DNA of 64,000 bases from Planomicrobium sp. CPCC 101079 (GCF_007859275.1 NZ_VOHC01000030.1:1-64000); one strand, 5' to 3'. Shown: positions 16,985 through 26,281, counted from the first letter of the stretch. Numbers and translations are program-made. Notes: a model not told the origin generated them from the sequence alone.

Positions 16985-17686
16985 ATGACACAAAAATTGG
17001 AGTCACTTAAAAAACTGGTAGACAGACTGCTCGAAGTTTCAGAAAAGAATGGCCACTATATCGTTGCTGAGCCGTACAATATTTATTTGCGTGACCTGCA
17101 GTATTCGTTTATTTACAAAAATTATTCGGTTGAACAAATCCAAGAAATGATCCAAATGAATTCAACTCCATTCTCTTTCGCGGAAAATACTGAAGCTAAT
17201 GAAGCTGTGCGCTTTGATGCCGAAGCCACCAACCCGCTTCTCGAAGAAGTTACAGAAAAATATAAAGTGATTTACAAAATCATGGCTGTAGTTGATGCAA
17301 AAAACATTAATTTTCTCGGACAAAACTACAATATCTTTTTTAAAGTAGATACAGATGAAGACTTGATTGAGAACTTTTCTGTAAACCAGCTTCATAATAT
17401 TTTAGAACTTGTAGAAAAACATGATGATGTTGTCTTTTCCAAAGAAAGCACTCAGCAAAAAGGCAATGAAATGAATGTTTGGTGGCGGAAAAATAGCCCT
17501 TCCCGCGCCTTAAAGATCCTGCCTACCGATAGCATGGAAACAGTGTATGGTAAAGCGAAAGCCGTGCTTGAAAAAACACCTAGCAGTTCTCCGGCATATT
17601 CGAAAATCTTTGATTATATGAATGATCTTTACGAAATGATAGAAGCCAGCGAAGAACAGGAAAATCGCGATGAAACTTTAACTTAA
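16985..17686 (+). CDS. Uncharacterised protein with an internal repeat
   Basis: I do not recognise this 233-residue protein. It is hydrophilic and acidic, has no signal peptide or membrane segment, and starts at ATG 16985 behind AAGGAGG. Residues about 30-65 (YNIYLRD..SVEQIQEMI) and 114-151 (YNIFFKV..SVNQLHNIL) look like two copies of one unit, each a strand followed by a helix. The C-terminal 45 residues are charged and helical. The gene is preceded by an AT-rich region and followed by a strong terminator, so it is a free-standing unit. No neighbour suggests a role. Confidence 0.6.
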   Translation: MTQKLESLKKLVDRLLEVSEKNGHYIVAEPYNIYLRDLQYSFIYKNYSVEQIQEMIQMNSTPFSFAENTEANEAVRFDAEATNPLLEEVTEKYKVIYKIMAVVDAKNINFLGQNYNIFFKVDTDEDLIENFSVNQLHNILELVEKHDDVVFSKESTQQKGNEMNVWWRKNSPSRALKILPTDSMETVYGKAKAVLEKTPSSSPAYSKIFDYMNDLYEMIEASEEQENRDETLT

Positions 17687-17723
17687 AAAGTCTTGGAAAT
17701 GAAAATTTCCAAGACTTTTTTTT
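17686..17723 (+). terminator. Terminator after the repeat-containing gene
   Basis: AAAAGTCTTGGAAAT pairs perfectly with ATTTCCAAGACTTTT around GAAA, followed by a long T-run. The 260 bases after it, up to the CapA gene, show no supported gene. Confidence 0.9.
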
Positions 17724-17984
17724 GTCTATGGAAGCTAACTCCTTGTAAGGATTTGAACTTAGCTAGTTGTCAAAGGCGATGCCTGTATATTAGTAGTATA
17801 AATTACCCTCTTTCCAAAAGGGAATTTTATTCATGCAAAACAAAAACATCTAGTCTTTTCAACTCACATGAAGTAAGATATGTTTGAAGTTTTTTTGGAA
17901 ACAAGAAAAAAGATGCAAAAAAATCAAGGACTTCTTAAATCTTTTTGATATTAGTTGTAATATTTCATTTTAGGAGTGAGACCG

Positions 17985-19118
17985 TTGAAATTGATCCATC
18001 CACTGTCCTTATTGCTGTTGTTTCTTTCTTTGCTTTTAGGAGCTTGTGCGCCTGCCAATGAAAATGCCGGAAGCGAAAGCACGGACATCGACAGCCGCAA
18101 AAATCCTGTTGCAATCACGCCAGAAGAAATTTCGGCCACAACAACCGCTTCTTTGTCTGCTATTGGCGATGTTTTGATTCATGATTCGGTTTATTTGGAT
18201 GCTGAAACAGAAAATGGCTACGATTTCAACCCGATATTCGAGAAAGTAAAACCTTATTTGGAAAAATCTGATATCACCGTCGCCAATTCTGAAAGCATCA
18301 TTGGCGGGAGTGAAATCGGCGTTTCCACTTACCCTTCCTTCAATAGCCCGTACGAGGTAGCAGATGCCTTGAAAACCGTTGGAGTAGACGTGGTGACAAT
18401 GGCTAATAACCATACACTCGACCGGGGCGAAAAAGCGATTGTTAACGCCATCAAGTACTGGGATAAGATAGGAATTGCCCATACCGGTTCGGCTTTGTCT
18501 GAAAAAGAGGGCACACGCATTACAACACGGACCGCGAACGGCATCATTTTTTCATTTCTTTCCTATACATATGGCACAAATGGAATTCCGACACCAAATG
18601 GAAAAGACTACTTGGTCAATCGCATCGACCAAGCAAAGATTAAAAAAGACATCGAACGGGCTAAAGAGCAGTCGGATGTTGTGGTTTTGAGCCTGCATTT
18701 CGGCCAAGAGTACGAACGCATGCCAAACGATGAACAAAAACAATTAGCGCAGTTTTCAGCTGAGCAAGGTGCGGACATCATTCTTGGCTCCCACCCGCAT
18801 GTGCTGCAGCCAGCGGAATGGCTTGAGACGTCAGACGGCCGGAAAAGTTTTGTCATTTACTCTCTCGGTAATTTCATTTCCCATCAAGAAGATCTTTTCC
18901 GGAGAATCGGCGGGATTCTACACATTAGTGTCGAGAAGACAGTCGATGCTGATGGAACGGCAATCCGTTTAAAAGACCCAGCGTTTTCCACTACTTATGT
19001 AAAAAATACTGGCCTTCGAAACTTCGAAATCGATTTACTGGCAAACGTAGACCCTGAAATGAACAAAGAAATTCAAACGCATCTTTCGACTTGGACAAAC
19101 GACATTAAATTCGAATAA
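17985..19118 (+). CDS. CapA/PgsA-family lipoprotein (metallophosphatase fold)
   Basis: This 377-residue lipoprotein has the lipobox LLGAC and a PGA_cap domain. The metal-binding motifs follow the family order: AIGDVLIHDSV, NSESIIGG, MANNHTLDRG, HFGQEY and LGSHPHVLQPAEW. CapA/PgsA proteins act in poly-gamma-glutamate capsule synthesis in Bacillus, but no pgsB or pgsC is nearby, and many stand-alone members have unknown roles. The start is TTG at 17985, eight bases after AGGAG; a GTG at 17976 overlaps the ribosome binding site. Confidence 0.85.
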   Translation: MKLIHPLSLLLLFLSLLLGACAPANENAGSESTDIDSRKNPVAITPEEISATTTASLSAIGDVLIHDSVYLDAETENGYDFNPIFEKVKPYLEKSDITVANSESIIGGSEIGVSTYPSFNSPYEVADALKTVGVDVVTMANNHTLDRGEKAIVNAIKYWDKIGIAHTGSALSEKEGTRITTRTANGIIFSFLSYTYGTNGIPTPNGKDYLVNRIDQAKIKKDIERAKEQSDVVVLSLHFGQEYERMPNDEQKQLAQFSAEQGADIILGSHPHVLQPAEWLETSDGRKSFVIYSLGNFISHQEDLFRRIGGILHISVEKTVDADGTAIRLKDPAFSTTYVKNTGLRNFEIDLLANVDPEMNKEIQTHLSTWTNDIKFE

Positions 19119-19186
19119 GTTTTCTGGAAAAATGAAACCATTTGTTGCGGCTTCCGTAAAAATTAACAAGAAAGAAGGTGTGGCCT

Positions 19187-20014
19187 TTGTTTGAAAAAAT
19201 GAAACTCCGTTATTTTACCCCCTTCATGCTTGTTGCAGTTATTGGTGCAATAATTGCCATGGTTGCCGTAGAAGCGAGTGAAGAAACCTTCGATGTTGTT
19301 TTTCAATTGGTTATGTATGTAGTTGTGCCAGCCGTATTTTTCGGCTATTATTTCCGCAAGCAACAGGCATCCTTATCTGATGTCGTCTTTTTTAAAGGTG
19401 TAAAGCCATGGCTTCCAAAGATTGCGGGTTTGGTATTACTATCAATCGCCTTTTCACTTGGCATCTTCTGGCTCCAACTTTATATGCTGCTTCCCATTGC
19501 GCCGGGCCTTGTAGACTTTTTCATGGAAGTTCCTCCTATACCAGACACACCTTTGTATCTCGGCTTCATGGTTTTTACTATCGCCATATTGGCTCCGATT
19601 GCCGAGGAATTCATGTTTCGTGGGTTGCTATTAAAAAGGTTGGCTAAAAAGACTTCGATATGGGGCGGAATCATCATCTCAAGTTTTCTATTCGGCATTT
19701 TGCATGCCGATATCATTGGCGCTTTTTTGTTTGGTGTTCTAGCATCCTTATTGTATTTACAGACTGGAAATTTATTGGTGCCAATTTTAATGCATATGCT
19801 AAACAACTCACTTGCTGTTGCCTTAATGTTTTTAGCACCGGCCACTTGGCCAGAACCGATTTCCATCATGGAAATTACAGATATCACTGCTAAAGCAGTG
19901 CCAAATGCCATTTTACTTGGTATCAGCCTGATCCCAATGCTAGCTGCAATTATCTGGCTCTCACGCGGATTAAGAGCTGAAAAAAGGGAAAAAGCCACCC
20001 ATAGTTTAGTTTAA
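19187..20014 (+). CDS. CPBP-family intramembrane metalloprotease
   Basis: This 275-residue membrane protein has about eight hydrophobic segments and the three Abi/CPBP motifs: EEFMFRG, FGILHADIIGA and HMLNNSL, carrying the Glu and His residues that hold zinc. Such proteases process prenylated proteins in eukaryotes and take part in bacteriocin immunity or signalling in Gram-positive bacteria. The start is TTG at 19187 behind AAGAAGG. It follows the CapA gene by 68 bases without a terminator, so co-transcription is likely. A second CPBP protease lies at 47017-47649. Confidence 0.85.
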   Translation: MFEKMKLRYFTPFMLVAVIGAIIAMVAVEASEETFDVVFQLVMYVVVPAVFFGYYFRKQQASLSDVVFFKGVKPWLPKIAGLVLLSIAFSLGIFWLQLYMLLPIAPGLVDFFMEVPPIPDTPLYLGFMVFTIAILAPIAEEFMFRGLLLKRLAKKTSIWGGIIISSFLFGILHADIIGAFLFGVLASLLYLQTGNLLVPILMHMLNNSLAVALMFLAPATWPEPISIMEITDITAKAVPNAILLGISLIPMLAAIIWLSRGLRAEKREKATHSLV

Positions 20015-20039
20015 AATACCATTTAGTATAGTGTTTCAT

Positions 20040-20074
20040 AAATGACGCAACGGACTATTCCCGCTGCGTCATTT
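20040..20074 (+). terminator. Terminator after the CPBP gene
   Basis: AAATGACGCAACGG pairs with CCGCTGCGTCATTT (one mismatch) and is followed by ATTTGG. Confidence 0.75.
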
Positions 20075-20174
20075 ATTTGGCCCGCTTTTATCTGTGAATA
20101 AGGATATGCCATAATTGCTGTTCCGAGAAAACGCACACTTGAGGCAGAATGAAACAGCTTCCGCCACCCTAATT

Positions 20175-20193
20175 TGATAACGAAAAGTTATCA
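20175..20193. repeat. Perfect 7-bp inverted repeat in the 388-base gap before the SleB-like gene
   Basis: TGATAAC and GTTATCA flank GAAAA. It is the only clear structure in 20075-20402; the rest is AT-rich and probably holds the promoter of the hydrolase gene, which I cannot place with confidence. Confidence 0.45.
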
Positions 20194-20402
20194 GAATATA
20201 TCTGTTCTCCAAATACATATTAGTTCTTTTTACTTAATACTTATCTTTCTTTTTAAATAATAGTTTGAGAAAAAAGGTTAAACCTGTCTTTTGTACTTTT
20301 ATTTAGGCTAAATCAAGTAAGTCTGTTGGATATAAATTTGACTTTTAGAACTTTATACTAAAACTAGTCTCCATTGATATATGGATGGAAGGGAGAGAAA
20401 GA

Positions 20403-21026
20403 ATGAAAAAAATAAAGGCAATTGTTTTTGGATTATTATTGGTCGGATTTTTTGGTTTTTCTCAACTTGAGGCTTCGGCTCATGCTTCTGACATGCATAA
20501 CGGGTCTACTGGACAAAAAGTAAGCGAATTGCAATCGACATTGAAGAAAATGGGGTATTTTAATACCGGCGTTACGGGATATTACGGTCCCATCACTGAA
20601 ACTGCAGTCACGAAATTCCAGCGGGATTTCGGAGTTCCTGCCACTGGCTATACCGGGCCGCTAACCCGCGGCATGCTTGATAAAGTACATATGATGGCGC
20701 GCATTGTTCACGGTGAAGCGCGCGGCGAGAGTTATACAGGCCAAGTTGCAGTAGCCGCGGTCATTTTGAACCGTGCAGATTCCTCCCGTTTCCCAAATTC
20801 AATCAGCGGTGTCATTTTCCAGCGCAATGCCTTCACTGCTGTGAATGATGGCCAGTACTGGTTATCGCCAAACACTTCTGCCTACCAGGCAGTAAAAGAC
20901 GCAATGCTTGGATGGGATCCCTCTTCCGGGGCGACATATTATTATAATCCCGCGCAGGTTTCCGATAAGTGGATCTTCACACGGAACTTCATCAAACAAA
21001 TCGGCAAGCACCACTTTGCCAATTAA
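20403..21026 (+). CDS. SleB-like cell wall hydrolase
   Basis: This 207-residue secreted protein has a signal peptide (about 1-26), a peptidoglycan-binding type 1 domain (about 34-93, LQSTLKKMGYFNTGVTGYYG) and a SleB/CwlJ hydrolase domain (about 97-207). Its predicted catalytic Glu105 is in HGEARGES, and FTAVNDGQYW and ATYYYNPA are family blocks. SleB is a spore cortex lytic transglycosylase; this version is shorter than B. subtilis SleB because the spacer between domains is short. The start is ATG at 20403 behind GGAAGGGAGAG. It could act on spores or on vegetative walls. No ypeB partner follows. Confidence 0.85.
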   Translation: MKKIKAIVFGLLLVGFFGFSQLEASAHASDMHNGSTGQKVSELQSTLKKMGYFNTGVTGYYGPITETAVTKFQRDFGVPATGYTGPLTRGMLDKVHMMARIVHGEARGESYTGQVAVAAVILNRADSSRFPNSISGVIFQRNAFTAVNDGQYWLSPNTSAYQAVKDAMLGWDPSSGATYYYNPAQVSDKWIFTRNFIKQIGKHHFAN

Positions 21027-21055
21027 AAAAGCTGCCCTAATTCGGGACAGCTTTT
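21026..21055. terminator. Bidirectional terminator
   Basis: AAAAAGCTGCCC pairs with GGGACAGCTTTTT (one mismatch). It serves the SleB-like gene on the plus strand and the DUF6376-like gene on the minus strand. Confidence 0.8.
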
Positions 21056-21066
21056 TGCTTTTGTTC

Positions 21067-21516
21067 TTATTGTCCGACCAGTTCTCTGATCTGATCGACG
21101 ATGTTTTTGATTTCGCCAAGGGATTTGAACGCCTCATTATTCTCAAGCACAGCCGGATCCAATGTTCCGTCTTTGATGTTATTCAAGTACAAATCGATTC
21201 CTTCAAGCGCTTTGTTGTTCTGGTTCACCACTTGCTGGTGAAGGTCCGCTGCCATTTCCGGCGGTTCCAGTTCATTGAATTCTTCTATATTGGTTTTCAT
21301 CACTTGCAGACTTGCTTCCAATTCTGCAGCCGCTTCTTTATCGCTGACCGCTTGCTTCGCCAATGCCGGTGTATCTTTCGCAAAAATTGTAGCCTCATTC
21401 GCAAATTCCGTTACTTCCGTTGCATATGTCAGTGTATTACTTGCTCCTTCAAGGGCTGAGCAGCCGCCAAGAAATGAAGCAATAAGCATCAAAAAAGCGA
21501 TAGCTGTTCTTTTCAA
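21067..21516 (-). CDS. DUF6376-like lipoprotein
   Basis: This 149-residue lipoprotein has the lipobox LGGC, then an all-helical domain with regular heptad character (ATEVTEFANEATIFAKDT, EEFNELEPPEMAADLHQQVV, EIKNIVDQIRELV). The layout matches small DUF6376 lipoproteins of Bacillales, for which no function is known. The start is TTG at 21516, seven bases after GGGAGG; the upstream GTG/ATG frame has no better site. Convergent with the SleB-like gene across a shared terminator. Confidence 0.7.
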   Translation of the reverse strand: MKRTAIAFLMLIASFLGGCSALEGASNTLTYATEVTEFANEATIFAKDTPALAKQAVSDKEAAAELEASLQVMKTNIEEFNELEPPEMAADLHQQVVNQNNKALEGIDLYLNNIKDGTLDPAVLENNEAFKSLGEIKNIVDQIRELVGQ

Positions 21517-21654
21517 TATAAACCCTCCCATTTCTATGGCTATTCGTGCTAATTATAGCACGAAGGCTTCTTACAACGAAAAGTACGGCTTTCTATTTTG
21601 AAAACGGCTATAATGAAATTTATAAAACCTTTGTATGTTTATAAGGAGAAGAAA

Positions 21655-22800
21655 ATGACTGTTAAAAAAAATTATTGGCCAATCGGTCTTATTCCAGGTC
21701 TGTTTGCTTGTCTTATCGTCATGCTGACAGGAATCTATGGAGCTGACTTGATTGGAGTTCTGCTATTAACAACCGGCGTTTTGCCGGAAGGCAGCGCAAG
21801 CCCTGTTTCGGGGATATTTGTAGCGATCCTGCTGGGCATCCTCATCCGCAACATTATCGGAATGCCAGACCTCTTTAAAACCGGCATCGGCTTTTCCGTC
21901 AAATACGCATTGCGCGCCGGGATCATTTTGCTCGGCTTGCGTTTGAGTCTAACCGAAGCGTTGAAACTTGGTGCTTGGGGACTGCCGCTTATTGTTGCTT
22001 GTATCTCAGCTGGATTGTTTGTCACATTGTATTTCACAGATAAACTCAATCAGTCGAACCGGCTTGGCACTTTGATTGCGAACGGGACCGGCATCTGCGG
22101 TGTCACCGCTATTATGGCAACGGCTCCAGTCATTAATGCAAAAGAAAACGAAGTTTCTTATGCGGTTGCGAACATCACGATTTTCGGCTTGATTGGCATG
22201 TTGTTTTATCCATATTTGGCGCATTTCTTCTTTGCCGACGAACCGATCAAAGCGGGTTTGTTCTTGGGAACTGCCATTCATGATACAGCGCAAGTGACCG
22301 GCGCAGCCCTCATCTACGGCCAAGTATACGATTCGCCGGTTGTTGTCGATGTAGCGACCATTACTAAATTGACGCGCAACGTCTTTATAATTGCCGTCGT
22401 GCCATACATATCGTTCTTATTTTTCCGCAGCACCGCGAAAAATGGCCAAGACAAAGCTGGAACGCTTCCGAAATGGTATAAGCTATTTCCCTTGTTCATT
22501 TTAGGTTTTTTGTTCCTGTCGCTCCTGCGGACAGTTGGCGATGCAACCTCTTTATCAAGCGGCAGTGCCTTCGGCTTGTTTTCGCCTGCAGCTTGGGAAA
22601 GTTTTCACAGCTTCTGGAGTTCGTTCGGATCGACCTATATGCTTGGCCTTGCAATGGCAGGTGTCGGTTTGTCGACCAATTTGAAGATTTTCAAAGGACT
22701 GGGCATCAAGCCGTTTTACATCGGCTTTATCGCAGCATTATCCGTCGGGGCAGTAAGTTTACTGTTGATTACGCTGTTCGGGGATTTGATCACGATTTAA
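21655..22800 (+). CDS. YeiH-family putative sulfate/anion exporter
   Basis: This 381-residue membrane protein of the Cons_hypoth698 (YeiH) family has about ten or eleven membrane segments. Family blocks include ALRAGIILLGLRLSL, NGTGICGVTAIMATAPVI and GTAIHDTAQVTGA with its conserved His-Asp. Members are annotated as putative sulfate exporters, mostly on weak evidence. The start is ATG at 21655 behind AAGGAG. It is followed 17 bases later by a GNAT gene, so the two are probably co-transcribed. Confidence 0.85.
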   Translation: MTVKKNYWPIGLIPGLFACLIVMLTGIYGADLIGVLLLTTGVLPEGSASPVSGIFVAILLGILIRNIIGMPDLFKTGIGFSVKYALRAGIILLGLRLSLTEALKLGAWGLPLIVACISAGLFVTLYFTDKLNQSNRLGTLIANGTGICGVTAIMATAPVINAKENEVSYAVANITIFGLIGMLFYPYLAHFFFADEPIKAGLFLGTAIHDTAQVTGAALIYGQVYDSPVVVDVATITKLTRNVFIIAVVPYISFLFFRSTAKNGQDKAGTLPKWYKLFPLFILGFLFLSLLRTVGDATSLSSGSAFGLFSPAAWESFHSFWSSFGSTYMLGLAMAGVGLSTNLKIFKGLGIKPFYIGFIAALSVGAVSLLLITLFGDLITI

Positions 22801-22817
22801 AAGGGGCGTATCCAAAT

Positions 22818-23222
22818 ATGATTTACAAGAAATCTCTTGAAGGTGTTTCATCTGATATGTTGGAAGGTTTTTTTGTTGACTGGCCTAACCCGCCAAATCC
22901 CCATACTCATTTAAGACTACTAGAAAACAGCAGTAAAGCTATCGTTGCACTAGATGACAAGGCATCCCGGGTAATCGGGTTTATCACTGCTATTAGCGAC
23001 GGTGTTTTGTCGGCCTATATCCCTTTCCTTGAAGTCTTGCCTGAATATAAAAATCTTGGAATAGGCAAGGAACTGGTAGATCGGATGCTGGAAGAACTTC
23101 ATGATATCTACATGGTCGATTTATGTTGTGATGACGACTTGGTTCCTTATTACGAGAAATTTGGAATGACAAAAACAAATGGAATGATTGTAAGAAATTA
23201 TAAAGTGCAGTCTGGAAATTAA
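22818..23222 (+). CDS. GNAT-family N-acetyltransferase
   Basis: This 134-residue GNAT protein has the acetyl-CoA binding loop as LPEYKNLGIGKELVDRML and the C-terminal block DLVPYYEKFGMTKTNGMIV. Single-domain members of this type acetylate small molecules or amino groups, but the substrate is unknown. The start is ATG at 22818, after AAGGGGCG. It is the second gene of a probable two-gene unit with the YeiH-type transporter and ends at a strong terminator. Confidence 0.8.
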   Translation: MIYKKSLEGVSSDMLEGFFVDWPNPPNPHTHLRLLENSSKAIVALDDKASRVIGFITAISDGVLSAYIPFLEVLPEYKNLGIGKELVDRMLEELHDIYMVDLCCDDDLVPYYEKFGMTKTNGMIVRNYKVQSGN

Positions 23223-23269
23223 AAAAGCCAACAACATTTGGGAATTCCCTAAATGTTGTTGGCTTTTTT
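23221..23269. terminator. Bidirectional terminator between GNAT and LysE genes
   Basis: A long stem (AAAAAAGCCAACAACATTT with AAATGTTGTTGGCTTTTTT) with an inner GGGAATTCCC ends both convergent genes. Confidence 0.9.
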
Positions 23270-23281
23270 AGCACAATCTTA

Positions 23282-23905
23282 CTATTTCTTGCTAAAAGCA
23301 ATATTAAAGGCAATAAGCGCAAATAGCGATCCCTGCAGCTGGTTGATCCGTCTAGACATGGAGGGGCTTTTTTGCAGGAAAGCTCCGACACTTCCAGCAA
23401 ATATGCTGATCAAGGAAAAAATCACAAGCGCTTGAAGCAGAAACACCAGTCCATAAACAAGCATCTGTCCTGGGATATTGCCTACGGAATAATTGATGAA
23501 TTGCGGGAACAGCGCGAGAAAAAACAGCGAAACTTTCGGGTTCAAGAGGTTCATGATGACTCCCCTTTTATACAGCGCTGTGTGGTTCAAAGAGCTTTCC
23601 TCGTCCAAAGAAAACCCGGAACTTCTATCGCGAAAAGATTTATAAGCCAAATACAGCAAATAAGCTGCACCCGCGTATTTCACGAGCGCAAAAGCCAAAG
23701 ACGATTGATAGACCAATGCGGATAAGCCCACTGTCGCGGCTGCAATATGAAAGAGCAGCCCTGTACACAAGCCAAACGAAGTGGCTAGTCCTGCTTTTTT
23801 CCCTTTTGCTATGCTCTGGGCCAAAACAAATAAATTGTCCGGGCCAGGCATCAATGTCAATAATACTGCCGCCCCTAAAAAAGCAGCAATCGCTAGAAAA
23901 TCCAT
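23282..23905 (-). CDS. LysE/RhtB-family amino-acid exporter
   Basis: This 207-residue membrane protein of the LysE family has six predicted segments and the family opening TLMPGPDNLFVLAQSIAKG. The LNPKVSLFFLALFPQF block is also diagnostic. It should export an amino acid or derivative; family members move lysine, arginine, threonine or homoserine lactones, and specificity cannot be read from sequence. Start ATG at 23905, behind AAAGGAAAGGG. It is 73 bases downstream of nothing on its own strand except the oxidase gene to the right, which has the same direction but no visible link. Confidence 0.85.
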   Translation of the reverse strand: MDFLAIAAFLGAAVLLTLMPGPDNLFVLAQSIAKGKKAGLATSFGLCTGLLFHIAAATVGLSALVYQSSLAFALVKYAGAAYLLYLAYKSFRDRSSGFSLDEESSLNHTALYKRGVIMNLLNPKVSLFFLALFPQFINYSVGNIPGQMLVYGLVFLLQALVIFSLISIFAGSVGAFLQKSPSMSRRINQLQGSLFALIAFNIAFSKK

Positions 23906-23978
23906 ACGCGCCCTTTCCTTTCCCCAATAACAGAATTTATGCCATTATAGCAGACATTCTTGACACAGTGGACAGATT

Positions 23979-25082
23979 TCAGCGCAAAGGATTATAAAGT
24001 TCAAGATCGATATCTACCGGTTTGCCTGTTGCGATATCGGCTGCCAGTTTTCCGATATATGGGCCCATCGCTAAACCTGAAGGCCCGAGTCCTGTTGCCA
24101 GCACCAACCCCTTATAAGGTTCCACTTCCCCAAGCAGCGGCAAAGCATCCGGGCCCATCGGACGAAAACCGATCCGGATATCTTCCAACACTCCTGCAGA
24201 AAGGCCTGGTGCCACTTTCAGCGCTTCTGACAAGACCTCATGAATTCCTCCAGCCGTTTTACGGTAATCAAAACCTGATCCGGTTTCCCGGGTAGCTCCG
24301 GCAACAACTCGCGAATCATCAAATGCCAGCATATAGTGGCTGCTTTCAGGGATGATGACCGGCCAATCGGCTGTGTCTTCTCCAGTCAGCTTGATATGGA
24401 CAATCTGTCCACGCTGCGGTTCCACGTTTAACCGGATGCCAAGCGGTTCAAGAAGAGCAGGTGCCCAGGCCCCAGCTGCCACCAATACGGCATCCGCCAG
24501 TATCGCTTCCCCGTTTACGCTGCCGCCTGTTATCCGATTGCCTTCCCTCAATAACACCGCTTCTCCGGAAATCAGTTTAGCGCCGTGCTTTTGTGCTGCA
24601 CGCAGCAGCGCCTTCTGAAGCAAGCGTCCGTCTACGCGCGCGCCTCCCGAAACAAATACCGCCTCAACAGTGTCATTCAATGGAGGAAACTGTTTTCTCG
24701 CTTCTTGGTTATTCAGCCTTGAAATCTCTCCCACTTCCGGAGCTTCTTTCTTGTTTGACTCCAACTCGTTTTGGACCCTGTCCAATTCCTCACGTATGGA
24801 ACTGACGTATAGGGCACCCGTTTTCTTATAGCCGAACTCCATTTCCCCTTCTTTTTGCAAATCGGCAATTAATGACGGATAAAAAGCTGCGCCTCGTTTG
24901 GCCAGTTCGTACCAATCTTTGCCTCTTTCACTCGGTCCCCATGGACAGACGATCCCTGCACCAGCGGAGGTTGCTTTTCCGGGGTGCTCCTTATCGGCAA
25001 TCACTACTTCTATGTTCTGCTTTGCTAAATAATAGGCGGCGCTTGCACCGGCAATGCCGCTTCCTACTATAAGTACTTTCAC
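23979..25082 (-). CDS. FAD-dependent D-amino-acid/glycine oxidase-like protein
   Basis: This 367-residue DAO-family flavoprotein has the N-terminal dinucleotide fold VGSGIAGASAAYYLAKQNIEVVIADK and the C-terminal block GFRPMGPDALPLLGEV..GLVLATGLGPSGLAMGP. Relatives include glycine oxidase ThiO and D-amino-acid dehydrogenases, which oxidise amines to imines. No thiamine genes are nearby, so ThiO is not favoured. The start is ATG at 25082. It follows the metC gene by 23 bases on the same strand and may belong to the SAM-riboswitch-controlled transcript. Confidence 0.82.
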   Translation of the reverse strand: MKVLIVGSGIAGASAAYYLAKQNIEVVIADKEHPGKATSAGAGIVCPWGPSERGKDWYELAKRGAAFYPSLIADLQKEGEMEFGYKKTGALYVSSIREELDRVQNELESNKKEAPEVGEISRLNNQEARKQFPPLNDTVEAVFVSGGARVDGRLLQKALLRAAQKHGAKLISGEAVLLREGNRITGGSVNGEAILADAVLVAAGAWAPALLEPLGIRLNVEPQRGQIVHIKLTGEDTADWPVIIPESSHYMLAFDDSRVVAGATRETGSGFDYRKTAGGIHEVLSEALKVAPGLSAGVLEDIRIGFRPMGPDALPLLGEVEPYKGLVLATGLGPSGLAMGPYIGKLAADIATGKPVDIDLELYNPLR

Positions 25083-25105
25083 GTAAGCACCTCTCTATCT
25101 GATGA

Positions 25106-26281
25106 TTAATTGATAAAATTCACCTCTCCTGTCCGTTGACGGACTTTATGCAATGCCTGTTTGATGTCCGCCAATAAATCATCCATATGCTCCAACCCGA
25201 CCGATAACCGCAGCAAACCGTCTGTTATCCCGCGCTTTTCGCGCTCCTCTTTTGGCATAGCCGCATGGGACATAGTCGCCGGATAAGATAGGATCGACTC
25301 CACAGCACCTAGACTGACAGCAAAAACAGGAATTCGTAAGCTTTCTTTGAAAATTTTTGCCGCTTCCTTCGATGGCAAGCGGAACGACAAAACGGCTCCA
25401 AACCCTTTTGTTTGCCGGACGTGGATAGGGTGTCCCGGATGAAACGAAAAACCGGGATAATACACTTCTTCTACCAATGGATTATTATGAAGATAATTAG
25501 CGATCGCCTGCGCTGATTCAGACGACTGGTTCAGGCGTGCCCCCAATGTCTTGATGCCTTGGAGCAATAAATAAGAATCTTGGGCACCTAATACCGCACC
25601 AAATGAATTTTGGATAAAAGCGAGGCGGTTGCCCAGTTCTTCATCTTTTGTAACGGCGAGGCCTGCAACGATGTCGCTATGGCCAGATAGAAATTTCGTC
25701 GCACTGTGCAAAACAATGTCGGCCCCAAGTTCCAGCGGATTTTGATAGAGCGGCGTCATGAACGTGTTGTCGACAAACGTCAAGCAATCATTCGCTTTTG
25801 CCAGTTTCGCCGCAATTTCAATATCGGTAATATTCATCGTCGGATTTGAAGGCGTCTCAATGTAGATGACTTTCGTATTCGGGCGGATCGCTTCGGCCAT
25901 CTCCCCAAGATCGGTCATGTTGACAAATGTATATTCCACGCCGAATTTATTCAGCACTTCAGTAATAAAGCGGTATGTGCCCCCGTAAACATCTTCCGAT
26001 ACCAGCACATGGTCGCCGGCAGACAACAGCATGAAAGCGGAAGAAATCGCAGCCATTCCTGAAGCAAATGCGAAACCGCGTGTGCCTCCTTCAAGCTTTG
26101 CAATCGTTTCTTCTAAGGCAAGGCGCGTCGGATTGCCCGATCGGCTGTAGTCGAAAGGTCCGAATTTATCAAAGTTCTCTTGATGGAAAGTTGAAGACAA
26201 ATAAATTGGAACATTGACCGCCCCTGTTTTTTTGTCTACTCCGGCTGAGTGTATGAATTTTGTTTCCAAATGATCGGTCAT
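25106..26281 (-). CDS. metC: Cystathionine beta-lyase
   Basis: This 391-residue PLP enzyme of the Cys/Met metabolism family matches MetC, which splits cystathionine to homocysteine. The PLP lysine is in VLHSATKFLSGHSD; FAFASGMAAISS and IETPSNPTMNI are family blocks. It overlaps the end of metI by 4 bases (ATGA) and so is translationally coupled, the same metI-metC order as in B. subtilis. Both genes lie behind a SAM-I riboswitch. Without tests, gamma-synthase and beta-lyase can be confused; order and closeness to B. subtilis MetC decide here. Confidence 0.88.
   Translation of the reverse strand: MTDHLETKFIHSAGVDKKTGAVNVPIYLSSTFHQENFDKFGPFDYSRSGNPTRLALEETIAKLEGGTRGFAFASGMAAISSAFMLLSAGDHVLVSEDVYGGTYRFITEVLNKFGVEYTFVNMTDLGEMAEAIRPNTKVIYIETPSNPTMNITDIEIAAKLAKANDCLTFVDNTFMTPLYQNPLELGADIVLHSATKFLSGHSDIVAGLAVTKDEELGNRLAFIQNSFGAVLGAQDSYLLLQGIKTLGARLNQSSESAQAIANYLHNNPLVEEVYYPGFSFHPGHPIHVRQTKGFGAVLSFRLPSKEAAKIFKESLRIPVFAVSLGAVESILSYPATMSHAAMPKEEREKRGITDGLLRLSVGLEHMDDLLADIKQALHKVRQRTGEVNFIN

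Noticed and set aside
17693-17887. 64-codon plus-strand frame after the repeat-protein gene
   Set aside because: It starts inside the terminator stem, has no ribosome binding site and no recognisable content.
17985-19118. A capsule (pgsBCA) operon
   Set aside because: Only a CapA/PgsA-like gene is present; the synthase genes pgsB and pgsC are absent nearby.
23979-25082. Glycine oxidase ThiO
   Set aside because: No thiamine synthesis gene is nearby; only the broader family is claimed.
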